A stretch of 64,000 nucleotides of DNA from CALMEC01 sp964628685 (lineage in GTDB: Bacteria > Actinomycetota > Thermoleophilia > Miltoncostaeales > Miltoncostaeaceae): the NCBI GenBank assembly GCA_964628685.1, contig CAZVNM010000006.1, positions 62,001-126,000 on the forward strand, given 5' to 3'. The translations under genes were made by a program, and so were the position numbers. Under the pieces are notes generated by a model. It worked only from the letters and a program-made list of their open reading frames with translations. It ran no database searches and was not told the DNA's origin. Each line of letters starts with the position of its first letter. The first letter of the stretch is position 1. This document shows, in pieces, positions 34,250 to 44,873 of this stretch.

Positions 34250-36447
34250 GCACCGACGTGACCACCGAGGACGTGCCGGCCCCGGACGCGCCCACCCCAC
34301 CCCCGGCGTGGACGCGCCTCTTCGGCGATCTGGCGCACACCGCGGAGGATTCGCTGTGGGTGCGGGTGAGCGCCGTGCTGGCGCTCCTGGTGGCCGGTCT
34401 CGCCGTGCTTCAGAGCGGTGTCGTGTGGGGCCCCCGAATGTGGATCACCGTCGCGCTCGGGATCCCCACCTTGGCCGCCGTCGGCTGGTGGACGCGCCGC
34501 TCGCGCAGTCCCTGGCCATCGCTCGTGGTGACCGTGGTGAGCATCGCGATGGCGATCGGATTCCTGCTCGGCACCGGAGGCGTAACCTCCCCGGCCGAGT
34601 TGCGCACACCGCTCGCCGAGCTCCTCATCAGCCTCGAGACGCTGCGACTCGCGATCGCCCGGACCCGCCGGGACATCCGCTTCACGCTGCTGTCGGCACT
34701 GGCCCTGATGGCGGTCGCCGGATCGGCGGCGATGAGCATCTCGTTCGCGATCCCGCTGCTCATCTGGGCCGCCGCCAGCGCCGTCTGTCTCATCGCGCTC
34801 CAGCGCAGCGAGATGGTGGAGCGGGCGACCCCCGTCGAGCGGCCGGTTCGGCGCCCGCGTCCGCGTCTGGTGATGCCGGCGGTGGCCGCCCTGACCGCCC
34901 TGGCCATCGCGGTCGGCGCGTTCCTGGTCATCCCGGGTGCGAAGTCCAGCAGGTTCCTGGCGTTCACCGCGCGGCTTCCCAACCAGACCGCGGTGCCACA
35001 GCAGGGCGGGCTCTCCAACCCGTCGCTGGGTGACCAGAACCCGTCCGGTGCCGGCGGTGGCACGGGCGACACCGGCGAGGGCCCGTCGTCGTTCGGGTAC
35101 TTCGGCTTCTCCAACCGTCTCGACACCTCGATCCGCGGGCGGCCGGACGACACCCTCGTCATGCGCGTGCGCGCGTCCGCACCCGACTTCTGGCGCGGCC
35201 AGACCTTCGACCTGTTCGACGGGCGCGTGTGGACGATGTCGCAGGACCGCACCGAGGTCATCACCGGCGGCAGCGCCATCCCCACCAAGGCGTCGGACGT
35301 CGATCCGCCGGTGCGCGGGAGCGAGTTCATCCAGACCTACTTCCTCGAGACGCCCGGACCCAACGTCATCTTCGGCGCCTACCGCACCACCCAGGTCTAC
35401 ATCCCGCAGCGGGCGCTCTTCCAGATGGGCGACGGGACCATCCGCACCGGCGTCGAGCTGGAGCAGGGTGCGGTCTACACCGTCGTGAGCCACCGTCCCA
35501 TGGTCACCGAGGCCCGCCTGCGGGCGGCGGGCGATGTGACGACCAGCGTGCCGCAGCCGATCCGGGACCGCTACACGCAGATGTCGCCCACCCCCGACCG
35601 GGTCCTGCAGCTGGCCGAACGGCTCACGCGCAACCAGCCGACCACCTATGACAAGGTGCGCGCGCTCGAGGCGTGGATGGCGGCCAACACGCAGTACCAG
35701 ATCGACATCCCGCCGCTGCCGGAGGGGGCGAACGCCGTCGATCAGTACCTGTTCGTCGACCGGATCGGGTTCTGTGAGCAGATCGCCTCGAGCCTGGTGG
35801 TGATGCTGCGCTCGCAGGGGATTCCCGCGCGCCTGGCGGTGGGCTTCACGCCCGGCGAACGCAACCCGTTCACCGGCATGTACGAGGTGAAGGCGGAGAA
35901 CGCCCACGCCTGGACCGAGGTCTACTTCCCCGGTGTCGGCTGGCAGGCGTTCGACCCGACGGCACAGGTGCCGCTGTCGGGTGAGGAGCGCAGCGACGTC
36001 GCGCGAAACGGACTGAGCGACTACCTGCGAAACCACCTCCCCCGACCCTCCGCCGGGCTGGTCGCCGCGATCGTCGCGCTGGTGGCCGCGGTATTCGCAC
36101 TGATCCTGTGGCGGCCCATCCTCCGCGTCGTCGCACGCATCCGCGCCGCGCGCGAGCGTCGGCGGGGCATGTCGTGGGCCGAGCACCAGGTCCTGCGCGT
36201 CGAACGCGCGGGACGCCGCGCGGGGCGCAGACGCGAGGACGGTGAGACCACGCGCGAATACCTGCGCTCGCTCGAACGGACCGTCGTGGGCTCGCGCGAC
36301 CTCGACCGACTGGCCGATGCGCTTGACGCCGACGCCTTCTCGCCCGCCGAGCCGGACCCCGAGGAACGGCGGCGCGTGGAGGAGGCCGTGGAGCGCCTCG
36401 AGCGCGAGCTCGCCGGCCGCGGCTCCCGCGACACCGTCGCGCCCTGA
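34246..36447 (+). CDS. TgpA-like transmembrane transglutaminase/protease
   Basis: The 733-residue product has several N-terminal spans (~40-220), an extracellular part containing a transglutaminase-like core and a late membrane span (~606-628) with a cytoplasmic DUF4129-type tail. The catalytic triad is visible: Cys510 in GFCEQIASS, His554 in AENAHAWTEVYFPG and Asp570 in FDPTAQ. The family acts as cysteine peptidase or transglutaminase at the envelope. GTG start overlaps the DUF58 stop. A strong terminator follows. Confidence 0.93.
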   Translation: MSTDVTTEDVPAPDAPTPPPAWTRLFGDLAHTAEDSLWVRVSAVLALLVAGLAVLQSGVVWGPRMWITVALGIPTLAAVGWWTRRSRSPWPSLVVTVVSIAMAIGFLLGTGGVTSPAELRTPLAELLISLETLRLAIARTRRDIRFTLLSALALMAVAGSAAMSISFAIPLLIWAAASAVCLIALQRSEMVERATPVERPVRRPRPRLVMPAVAALTALAIAVGAFLVIPGAKSSRFLAFTARLPNQTAVPQQGGLSNPSLGDQNPSGAGGGTGDTGEGPSSFGYFGFSNRLDTSIRGRPDDTLVMRVRASAPDFWRGQTFDLFDGRVWTMSQDRTEVITGGSAIPTKASDVDPPVRGSEFIQTYFLETPGPNVIFGAYRTTQVYIPQRALFQMGDGTIRTGVELEQGAVYTVVSHRPMVTEARLRAAGDVTTSVPQPIRDRYTQMSPTPDRVLQLAERLTRNQPTTYDKVRALEAWMAANTQYQIDIPPLPEGANAVDQYLFVDRIGFCEQIASSLVVMLRSQGIPARLAVGFTPGERNPFTGMYEVKAENAHAWTEVYFPGVGWQAFDPTAQVPLSGEERSDVARNGLSDYLRNHLPRPSAGLVAAIVALVAAVFALILWRPILRVVARIRAARERRRGMSWAEHQVLRVERAGRRAGRRREDGETTREYLRSLERTVVGSRDLDRLADALDADAFSPAEPDPEERRRVEEAVERLERELAGRGSRDTVAP

Positions 36448-36450
36448 AAC

Positions 36451-36488
36451 GCCGAAGGGGCCGGATCCGAGGATCCGGCCCCTTCGGC
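36451..36488. terminator. Strong bidirectional terminator
   Basis: GCCGAAGGGGCCGGATCC and its exact complement form an 18-bp stem (the innermost pairs must open). It lies 3 bases after the TgpA-like stop and 31 bases from the stop of the convergent surface protein. Confidence 0.85.
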
Positions 36489-36519
36489 GAACGGCATCCG
36501 CCGCGGTACCTCCGATGGA

Positions 36520-38103
36520 TCAGCCGGTCACGCGCGGGATCCGGGTGACACCTGCGACGCGGGTGAAGTTGGTGCAGGCGCGGGCCTGCGCGGTCGTGGC
36601 GTTGGAGGCCGAGGCGACCGCCACGTTGCAGCGACGGGCCGCGGTGGAACCGACGCCGCGCATCACGACGCGCACGACGATGGTGCGACCGGGCGCGAGG
36701 GTGCGGGCGTTCCAGCGGATGGAGCGACGCACGACCTTCGCACCCGCCGGCTTCGACACGACGACCATCCCGGCCGGGATCCGGTCGACCAGCACCATGT
36801 TGGTCGCGGTGGCGGTGCCGTCATTGCGCACGCGGAGCGTGTAGACGATGTTCCGGCCGAGGCGCGCGGTGGCCGGACCGGTCTTGGCGACCGTCAGACC
36901 GGCGACACCTGTCGGCGGCGCGGCCGGCGGGGCCGGGGGCGACTGCGGAGCGGGTGTCGTCGGGGTCGGGGTGGGAGTCGGGGCCGGGGTCGGCGTTCCG
37001 CTCGTCGAACCACCGGGGTTCTCGGGGGTGGTGCCCGGGTTCTCCGGAGTCGTCGAGCACGGCACGTTGGTGAACGTCAGCGTGAACACGGTCTGGGCGT
37101 TGGTGGCGAGGGTGTATCCCTCCGCGGCCTCCGCGTAGACGACCACGGTGAGGGCCCCACCGGTCGAGTGGACGCCCGCCGGGATCACGTCGCCGTCGGC
37201 GTTCTGGTAGATGACGCCGCGCTGGCTCGGCACCTCGTAGGTGTCGTTGACGGTCTCACACGGGTCGACCCGGACGACGGGGGCGGACGGTGTGACCCTG
37301 ACCGGACAGGGCTCGTTGACGTCGGTGAACGTCCAGGACCGCTCGCCCACGATCTCGTAGCCGGCGACCGGCGTGGCGGTGACCGTCTTGGTGCTCGTCG
37401 CCGACCACGTCGGCGAGACCGTGTAGGTCACATGCGGGGCGGTCGGAAGCGTGATCAGGTCGTTGTTCGGGCCACAGATCTCCTGCACCGACGGCGGCGG
37501 AGCGCTGATGAGCGTCGGGCTGCTGCCGCATGGCGTGTTCGTGAAGTCGAACGTCCACGACGTTGGGACGCCATCCTTGAGCGTGTACCCGGCGGCCGCG
37601 TTGGCGGTGATCGTGATGCTGGACGCTCCATTGGTGGAGTGCGTGCCCGCCCTCGTCACCGCTCCGTCGACCCGGTACTCGACACCGGCGGTGGACGGAA
37701 TCGTGTAGGTGTCCCGGTCGAGCTCACAGGGGTCGAACATGGTCGGTGCGGCCGGCGTCTTCACGCGCTCGTTGCAGTCCTGGTCGAGGCCCCGCTTGAG
37801 CTCGTTCCACTTCACCCCGGAGGGGAACGTCACGTGGATGATGAAGTCGCCCTCGTGGCCACGCGGCTTCTCGCCATCGCTGGTGATGTGCGATGAGGCC
37901 TTGGCGGGCGGGATGGCGATGTACCGGCCGCTCCCGGTGCGGTGACAGACGACCTCACGGTGCGACGGGGGCGACGTCGCCTTCGTGACCTTCGCTTTCT
38001 TCACCGCCGGCGCGCTGAGCGCGGCCGATGGGAGCGCCGCGAGCGCGACGATCCCGCCCACGATCGTGGCCGGGATCAGGAGTTTGCGGAACGGGATTCC
38101 CAT
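36520..38103 (-). CDS. Secreted surface protein with DUF11 C-terminal domain
   Basis: The 527-residue product has a signal peptide (MGIPFRKLLIPATIVGGIVA onward), a Cys-containing N-terminal domain (VVCHRTGSGRYIAIPPAKAS), three diverged beta modules (one beginning DPCELDRDTYTIPSTAGVEY, another DPCETVNDTYEVPSQRGVIY), a Pro/Thr-rich spacer (about 370-410) and a DUF11 domain (VAKTGPATARLGRNIVYTLR). It ends ...TRIPRVTG, matching the end of the next surface protein. No sortase LPxTG or membrane anchor is visible. ATG at 38103 has GGAGGG eight bases ahead. It shares an upstream element with the gene at 44408. Confidence 0.87.
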   Translation of the reverse strand: MGIPFRKLLIPATIVGGIVALAALPSAALSAPAVKKAKVTKATSPPSHREVVCHRTGSGRYIAIPPAKASSHITSDGEKPRGHEGDFIIHVTFPSGVKWNELKRGLDQDCNERVKTPAAPTMFDPCELDRDTYTIPSTAGVEYRVDGAVTRAGTHSTNGASSITITANAAAGYTLKDGVPTSWTFDFTNTPCGSSPTLISAPPPSVQEICGPNNDLITLPTAPHVTYTVSPTWSATSTKTVTATPVAGYEIVGERSWTFTDVNEPCPVRVTPSAPVVRVDPCETVNDTYEVPSQRGVIYQNADGDVIPAGVHSTGGALTVVVYAEAAEGYTLATNAQTVFTLTFTNVPCSTTPENPGTTPENPGGSTSGTPTPAPTPTPTPTTPAPQSPPAPPAAPPTGVAGLTVAKTGPATARLGRNIVYTLRVRNDGTATATNMVLVDRIPAGMVVVSKPAGAKVVRRSIRWNARTLAPGRTIVVRVVMRGVGSTAARRCNVAVASASNATTAQARACTNFTRVAGVTRIPRVTG

Positions 38104-38197
38104 GACGTCAGCCCTCCGGGTCGTGATGCACAAGGGTGGCGGGAGGCACCCTGTCGTCTGTCATGAGACGGACCGTCCCTCGCGGATACGCCCGGCA

Positions 38198-38260
38198 GTA
38201 CCCCCAAAGGTCCAGTCTTCGCCGGACCGTCCAACCTGGACGAAAGTCGAGGACACCAGT
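38198..38260 (-). promoter_or_regulatory. Composite upstream element shared with the second surface-protein gene
   Basis: GTACCCCC at 38198 and CTGGACGAAAGTCGAGG at 38236 recur at 44494 and 44532 with identical 38-base spacing. Both lie about 95-155 bases upstream of the start of a surface-protein gene. I read this as a regulator site or promoter architecture. The rest of the 38104-38580 gap shows no gene; it holds two hairpins near its right end. Confidence 0.65.
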
Positions 38261-38533
38261 CGCGCCGCGGCATCCGTCATCCTCCGTGAAGGATCCGTGA
38301 AGACGAATTAACGGGTTCCTCATCAGCTTTGCTGCGACAACAGCCCCGCATCGCGGTCCCGCGCGGTGCCGCACCGGAGTGTCGACGGACGATCACCGTC
38401 CTTCAGCGCGGGTACCGATCGTCCCACGTCTCGGATGCCGGTGACACGATCGGGTCTCCGAGGCGCGCGGCATCCACACGGCCGGAAACGGCTCGAGCCG
38501 GCCCCCCGGATGGCGGGGAACCGGCTCGATGTG

Positions 38534-38559
38534 GATGGCGGTGCCGGAGCACCGCCATC
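38534..38559 (-). terminator. Terminator of the giant repeat surface protein gene
   Basis: GATGGCGGTGC pairs with GCACCGCCATC over a 4-base loop, 22 bases beyond the minus-strand stop at 38581. A second stem (GAGCCGG with CCGGCTC) lies at about 38492-38529. Confidence 0.75.
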
Positions 38560-38580
38560 ACGCCGTGGGAGGCGATCCCG

Positions 38581-41170
38581 TTATCCGGTGACCTTCGGGA
38601 TCACCCGGGCGCCCGCCACCTGCGCGAACCGGGTGCACTGGCGGTCGCTCACCCTGTCGGCGTTGCCGGCGATCGCGTCGGCGGTGTTGCACCGGTCGAC
38701 GGTCTTCGTTCCGCCCGCCCGCATCGTGACCTGGAACGTCACGACCTGGCCGGGCTTCATGTCACCGACGTTCCACCGCACGATCCCGCGAAGGATCGTC
38801 GCGCTGATCGGCTGCCCCTTGGCGCGAGCCGCCCGATCGGCCGCCCGTGCCGTCGCCAGTGCGCGTGTCAGGGTCCTGACCCGTGCGGTGGCGCGGACCT
38901 TGGCACGTCCGGTGGCCCTGCGGGCCGCCAGACGGGCCGCTGCCAGGGACCTGGTGAGGGTGTTGACCCTCGCCTGGGTCGGCGTCGACGTCGGGACGCC
39001 CACCAGCGTCATGCCGGTCGGGATCACATCGCTGACGATGACACCGGTCGCCACGTTCGGGCTCGTGTTCTTCACCCGGATCGTGTAGACTACGTCGTCG
39101 CCGACCTTCGCCCGCTTCGCACCGGACTTGTCGATCGACAGCCTGGCGCGCGCCGGAGCCGGCAGCGGTGTCGGCTGACCGACGATCACACGCATTTCGA
39201 CGGGGAACGTGGCGGTCGCCGTGTTGTTGTTGGGGTTGTCGTCGCCCGGCACCGTCACCCTGGCGGTGTTCGGGACCGTCTGACCCCGCATCGCCTCGGT
39301 CACCACGCGGGTGCCCGTGTAGGTCACCCACTCGCCGGGGGCGATCGCGGCCGGAGCCGGCTGCACCAGGGTGAGGCCGGTGATGTCCGGGTCGGTGATC
39401 TGGATCGCGGACACCGGCACGGTGGCCTCGCCGGTGTTGGTCACCGTGATCGCGTAGACGATCACGTCACCCGGCCGGTACGAGGCCGCCCCGTTGGTCA
39501 CCACCTTGGCGATGGCGACGTCGATCACCTGCAGGCGGTTGGCGACGGTCACCGTGGCCGTGGCGTCCTTGGTGATCGAGACCGCGCCCGAGATGACCGG
39601 CGTGGCGAACACGTGGTTGGCCGGAGCCGTCGGCAGCTCCTCGGTGACCGAGCAGGAGTAGCCCGTCGGGATCCCGTCGATCGTGACCGACCCTCCGGCG
39701 CTCACCTCACGGGTGCCGGTGATCGTCTCCGCACCGGCCATGGTGCAGGAGTACGCGACCGGGAATGGACCGGTGTAGCCCGCCGGGCCGCCCGTCAGGG
39801 TCTTGGCGACGACGAGCGATCCGGTGTCCCGGGTGAGCGTGTTGGCCACCGCGATCTCGGACCGCGTCCTGTTGGCGATGGTCACCGGAGCGCCGATCTG
39901 CGGCGTTCCGAAGGTGTGGCCGGCCGGAGCCGCCGGGAGCGTCTCGGTGGCGGAGCAGACGTACCCGGACGGGACGTCGACCGGGTCGGACGTCTGGTCG
40001 GCCGCCAGTTCGACCGTGCCGCTCAGGGGCTCCGAACCCGGGAACGTGCACGTGTAGCCGATGGAGAACGGACCGGTGTAGCCGGCCGGGCCACCGGTGA
40101 GGGTCTTGCTCAGGACGAGCGAGCCCATCTCACGCGCGATCGTGTTGGTGACACCCAGGGTGAACGTCTTCCCCTTGATGCCGATCACGATCGACTCCGG
40201 GTCGTAGGTCGGGTCGGCCCAGGTGAAGCCGGTGACCGGGGTCGGGGCCGTCTCGGTGATGGTGCAGGTGTAGCCGGTCGGGATGCCCGAAACCACCTCG
40301 GGCGTCCCCGGTGCCACGTTCACCGTGCCGGTCACGTTCTCGGCACCCTGCATCGTGCAGGTGTAGGTCACCGCGAACGTCTCCTGAACCGTCGCGTCGT
40401 TCGGGTTCACGAGGGTCTTCTCGATCGCGAGCGAACCGCGGTCCCGCGTGATGCGGTTGGTGACGCCCAGGGTGAACGTCTCACCCTTCTTGTTCACCGT
40501 GATCGACGGCGGCGAGTACGTCGGCGCATCCCACGTGTGGCCGGCGACCGGCGTCGGCGCCGTCTCGCTGATGGTGCACGTGGAGCCGGTCGGGATGCCG
40601 TTGATCACCTGGGGCGTCCCGGGCGCCACGTTCACCGTGCCGGTGATCGGCGGCTGCCCATCCATCCGGCAGGTGTAGGTCACCGCGAACGTCGCCTGAA
40701 CCGACGCATCGTCCGGGTTCTGCAGCGTCTTCTCGATGCTGAGCGAACCGCGGTCCCTGGTGATCCGGTTGGTGACCGTAATGCCGATCTGCTGACCGTC
40801 ACGGGTGACCGTCACCGGCTGGGTCGAGTAGGTGGCCTCATCCCACGTGTACCCGGCGACCGGCGTCGGCGCCGTCTCCACGATGGAGCACGCGTAGCCG
40901 GTGGGGATCCCGTTGATCACCCGCGGCGTCCCCGGCGCCACGTCCACCTTGCCGGTGATCGGCGGCTGCCCATCCAGCGTGCAGGTGTACGTCACCGCGA
41001 ACGTCGCCTGAACCGACGCATCGTCCGGGTTTTGCAGCGTCTTTGTGATGCTGAGCGAACCCCGGTCACGGGTGATCCGGTTGGTGACCCCCAGGGTGAA
41101 CGTCTTGTCCTTCGCGTTCACCGTGATCGACGGCGGCGAGTACGTCGGCGCATCCCACGTGTGGCCGGCG
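38581..41170 (-). CDS. Giant DUF5979/DUF11 surface protein, C-terminal part (split by assembly gap)
   Basis: This part holds about five full 96-residue beta modules, each with the pattern TRDRGSLSIxKTLQNPDDAS, FAVTYTCxxxG, VAPGTP, INGIPTGY.C, ETAPTPVAGHTWD and TNR (SpaA/DUF5979-like). The last two modules are more diverged (KTLTGGPAGYTGPF). Two DUF11 domains follow: VDVAIAKVVTNGAASYRPGD and LSIDKSGAKRAKVGDDVVYT. The second contains an inserted Ala/Arg helix of about 60 residues (from TPTQARVNTL). The end is ARVIPKVTG. Such repeats form stalks on the cell surface. Its reading frame differs from the N-terminal part only because the gap length is a placeholder. Confidence 0.85.
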
Positions 41171-41270
41171 NNNNNNNNNNNNNNNNNNNNNNNNNNNNNN
41201 NNNNNNNNNNNNNNNNNNNNNNNNNNNNNNNNNNNNNNNNNNNNNNNNNNNNNNNNNNNNNNNNNNNNNN
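41171..41270. other. Assembly gap of 100 N
   Basis: Exactly 100 Ns, a usual placeholder for unknown length. The 55 bases before the gap (from 41116) are repeated exactly after it (from 41271), so the assembler broke at an unresolved repeat. True module number is unknown. Confidence 0.98.
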
Positions 41271-44200
41271 GTTCACCGTGATCGACGGCGGCGAGTACGT
41301 CGGCGCATCCCACGTGTGGCCGGCGACCGGCGTCGGCGCCGTCTCGCTGATGGTGCACGTGGAGCCGGTCGGGATGCCGTTGATCACCTGGGGCGTCCCG
41401 GGCGCCACGTTCACCGTGCCGGTGATCGGCGGCTGCCCATCCATCCGGCAGGTGTAGGTCACCGCGAACGTCGCCTGAACCGACGCATCGTCCGGGTTCT
41501 GCAGCGTCTTCTCGATGCTGAGCGAACCGCGGTCCCTGGTGATCCGGTTGGTGACCGTAATGCCGATCTGCTGACCGTCACGGGTGACCGTCACCGGCTG
41601 GGTCGAGTAGGTGGCCTCATCCCACGTGTACCCGGCGACCGGCGTCGGCGCCGTCTCCACGATGGAGCACGCGTAGCCGGTGGGGATCCCGTTGATCACC
41701 CGCGGCGTCCCCGGCGCCACGTCCACCTTGCCGGTGATCGGCGGCTGCCCATCCAGCGTGCAGGTGTACGTCACCGCGAACGTCGCCTGAACCGACGCGC
41801 CGTCCGGGTTCTGCAGCGTCTTCGCGATGCTGAGCGAACCACGGTCACGGGTGATCCGGTTGGTCACGCCCAGGGTGAACGTCCCACCCTTTGCGTTCAC
41901 CGTGATCGACGACGGCGAGTACGTCGGCGCATCCCACGTGTGGCCGGCGACCGGCGTCGGCGCCGTCTCGACGATGGAACACGTGTAACCGGTCGGGATG
42001 CCCGACACGGTCTGCGGCGTCCCGGGGGCCACGTTCACCGTGCCGGTGATCGTGGTCTGCCCCTGCATCGTGCAGGTGTAGGTCACCGCGAACGTCGCCT
42101 GCACCGACGCATCGTCCGGGTTCTGCAGCGTCTTGGCGATGCTGAGCGAACCCGTGTCACGCGTGAGGACGTTCTTGACCACGGCGGTCGGGGTCGTGCC
42201 CGTCGCGATGGTGACGGTCCTCGTCGGGTAGGTGGTGGTCCACGTGTGCCCGGGGACGGCCGCCGGAGCGACCTCGGTGATCGTGCACTCCGCGGTGGTG
42301 TCCACCGTGATGTTCGCCGACGTGGCGTTCGGACCGACGCTCACCTGGCCGGACGCGACGACCGCGCCCCCGATCCTGCACTCGTAGTTGACCCTGTACG
42401 TCTCAGGACCAAGATTCGCCGGCCCCTCGTACGTCTTCCCGATGTTGAACTGCGCCTGATCACGCTTGTTGGTGAAGACGCAGGTGGTCACGGCGTCGGA
42501 GCGCACCTCGATGCCGGTCAGGTTCTGACCGTTGAGGGCGCCGCCCACCTGGACACCGGCAACCGTGCAGGTCGCGCTCTTGAGGCTCCAGTTCGCCGCC
42601 GTGCCGGTCTCGGCGATGGCGTAGTCCGTCCCCGCGAGCAGGTTGGTGTAGGTCTTGGTCTCACCGTTGCCCAGCTCGAAGATGCCGCCACCCGGCCTGG
42701 TGCCCGGCGTGAAGCCGAACTTCAGCGTCGAGGGGGTGCTTGCCGGGTCGGTCACCTTCTTGATGACGAGCGTGCCGCACGCCACCGGGGTGGTGACCGT
42801 GGACGTCGGTTTCGCAACCGTGATGCCGGTGACCGCGAGCCTCGCCGTGTTGTCCAGCGAGCACTCGTCGGCTGTCTGGCTCACGCGGACCGGGGGCGGT
42901 CCGACCGAGAGGCCGTAGTACCAGGTCTCGCCGGCCTCGAGCAGGTTGTCCTGGTCGCCGCCCGCCTTCTGGATGAGGACGAGCTGCTGGTTGGTGATGC
43001 CGCCCGACGTGGAGGAGTCGGTGACCGTGATGAGGTCCTGGCGGATCGGGCTGCTGCCCGACTGCAACGAGACGGCGATGTCGTAGGTGACCGTGGAGCC
43101 CGCCGGGATCGGCGGCTGCGGCGTGGTGACCGGGATGGACGCGCCGTCGGGACCCGTGATGCTGTGCACCGACTTCACGATCTGCGGCTTGCAGTTGGCG
43201 ATGCTGATCGGCTGCGGGTCCAGGGAGTCTGTGAGGGACGAGTTGATGTCACCGCCGTTGCGGGACCGGACCCACATGGATCCGAAGTTCTTGCAGGTCC
43301 CCGCCTCGATCGGCGGCAGCGCCTTGCTGAGGTCGAGCGCGAGCTCGTTGAAGGTCCGGTACGGCAGCGTCTCTCCCGTGAAGGGATCCTGGACGGGGGT
43401 CGTATTGGATCCGGCGATCGCCTGCGTCGAATCGAGGACGGTCCTCGCACCCCAGCAGGGACGGCGGTTGGGGGCTTCACAGGTGCCCGACAGGCCGTCG
43501 TTGGCGGTCAGCCAGGTGTAGCGCGTGATGATCGGGAGGCTGTTGTCCGGGAAGTCGAACACGAACAGCACATCGCCCGAGCTGCGTGTGGCGTCGTTCT
43601 GGTTGAACTCCACGCTGTAGGCGGATGTCCCGGGCCCGGGTGCACGGACGAGACCGAGCGCGAACAGCGGGCTCGACTGGTCGAGGTGGGTGTAGGAGCG
43701 GTAGATGTCGGTGCTGTTGCTGACCTGGCCGGGTTCGACCTTCGACCTGAGCACCGCCAGCGATTCGTAGTCCTTGGCGCCGCGGACGAACGTGGACTGA
43801 TCGACACCGTTGGTCACGACGTCGTTGATGGTCCTCACCGGGTCGACGGTGGTCCAGTCGAGGCAGTTCGTCCCCGTCGCGCTCGGCACGAAGTCCCCGT
43901 CACTCCCCTCGAAGTTGAGGAGCGTGGGGGAACAGCCCACGGCCGGTGCGAGCGCCGGTGCGTTGACGAGCGCCAGCGCGATCGGCGAGATCGACTGGGT
44001 GTCAAGCGATGTCGCCGCCGGGGGGTTCGACGACGGTGTGACGAGCGTCTCGGTCGACGGCGCCTGCGAGGTCTTCGCGGCGACCGCCTTCTTGGCGACC
44101 TTCCGCGTCACGCAGTTGACCTTCTTGCCCTTGGCCTTCGCCTTCGCCTGCGCGGCGGTGCAGACCCTGGGCCTGGTCACGCAGTTGACCCGCTTGCCCT

Positions 44201-44408
44201 TGGCCCGCGCCGCGGCCTGCGCCCTGGTGCAGACCTTCGGGGTCTTCCTGACGGCCTTCGGGGCCTTCTTGGCCGTCACCGCGTTCGTCGTCCTCACCCC
44301 CTCCCAGTCGATGGAGGGGATCGCCGCCCCCACCGCCGGCAGGGCCAGGGCGGCCACCACCACGGTGAGGATCAGGCAACGGAGGCGGGAAGTACCTGTG
44401 GGCTCCAT
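41271..44408 (-). CDS. Giant DUF5979/DUF11 surface protein, N-terminal part (split by assembly gap)
   Basis: The first 1046 codons of the same gene. A signal peptide (CLILTVVVAALALPAVGAAI) is followed by a Lys/Ala-rich region with repeated VCTRAQAAARAKGKRVNCVT text. Next is a domain of about 280 residues with SYSVEFNQNDATRSSGDVLF, unknown to me, a DUF11-like module (SITGPDGASIPVTTPQPPIP), a SpaA-like module (VIKKVTDPASTPSTLKFGFT) and the first DUF5979-type repeats. ATG at 44408 has AAGGAAAA about eight bases ahead. Secreted or cell-wall associated; anchoring mode is not evident. Confidence 0.85.
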
Positions 44409-44493
44409 GAGAACTTTTCCTTGTTCGTGCGGGGAGATTCGTCACGCGGGAAGGGGTTTCGACAGGGAATCTCCTCCCGACCGGATGTGACGG

Positions 44494-44556
44494 GTACTCC
44501 CCGGAAGACGAGTTCATCGGAGCCGCCCGCACTAGACGAAGGTCGAGGGGCCCAGT
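44494..44556 (-). promoter_or_regulatory. Second copy of the composite upstream element
   Basis: GTACTCCCC (44494) and CTAGACGAAGGTCGAGG (44532), spaced as at 38198-38260, followed by CCCAGT as there (ACCAGT). It lies 86-148 bases upstream of the giant surface-protein start. To its right, at 44587-44617, an AT-richer hairpin (AGAAGATC with GATCTTCT) separates it from the imuB control region; 44409-44873 contains no gene. Confidence 0.65.
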
Positions 44557-44808
44557 CGGGGCCACGCCGCAACGGCTGTGATTGACAGAAGATCGCGTTG
44601 TGGTTGCGTGATCTTCTTACATTGCGATTACATTTCAGCGACCGCTTCGGGCGTGGCGACCGGGCGAGAATCGCCGTCAGAACGGGATTCGCGGCCATTG
44701 GTCGAACGTTGGTCGAGGGTCTGCGCACATGCATTGACCTCAGGCTCACGGTGAGCATTGATCCGCGTATCCGTCGACGCCGAGGCCTTGAAATCCCGGC
44801 GCGCCTGA

Positions 44809-44824
44809 GCGAACATACGTTCGA
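44809..44824 (+). promoter_or_regulatory. LexA (SOS) box upstream of imuB
   Basis: GCGAACATACGTTCGA matches the actinobacterial LexA operator TCGAAC-N4-GTTCGA at 11 of 12 defined positions. It lies 50 bases before the imuB GTG. A near-identical box precedes dnaE2. Confidence 0.88.
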
Positions 44825-44873
44825 TGCCGCGGCGCACCGGACGACACCCCCTCCCCTCTCTCGGACCCCTCAC

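Noticed and set aside
38329..41457. Long plus-strand open frame opposite the giant surface protein
   Set aside because: Arg-rich repeat text mirrors the repeats of the real gene and even runs through the N block.
40140..42200. CRISPR-like or satellite DNA repeats
   Set aside because: Repeats are 288-bp coding modules of a beta-domain surface protein in one frame.
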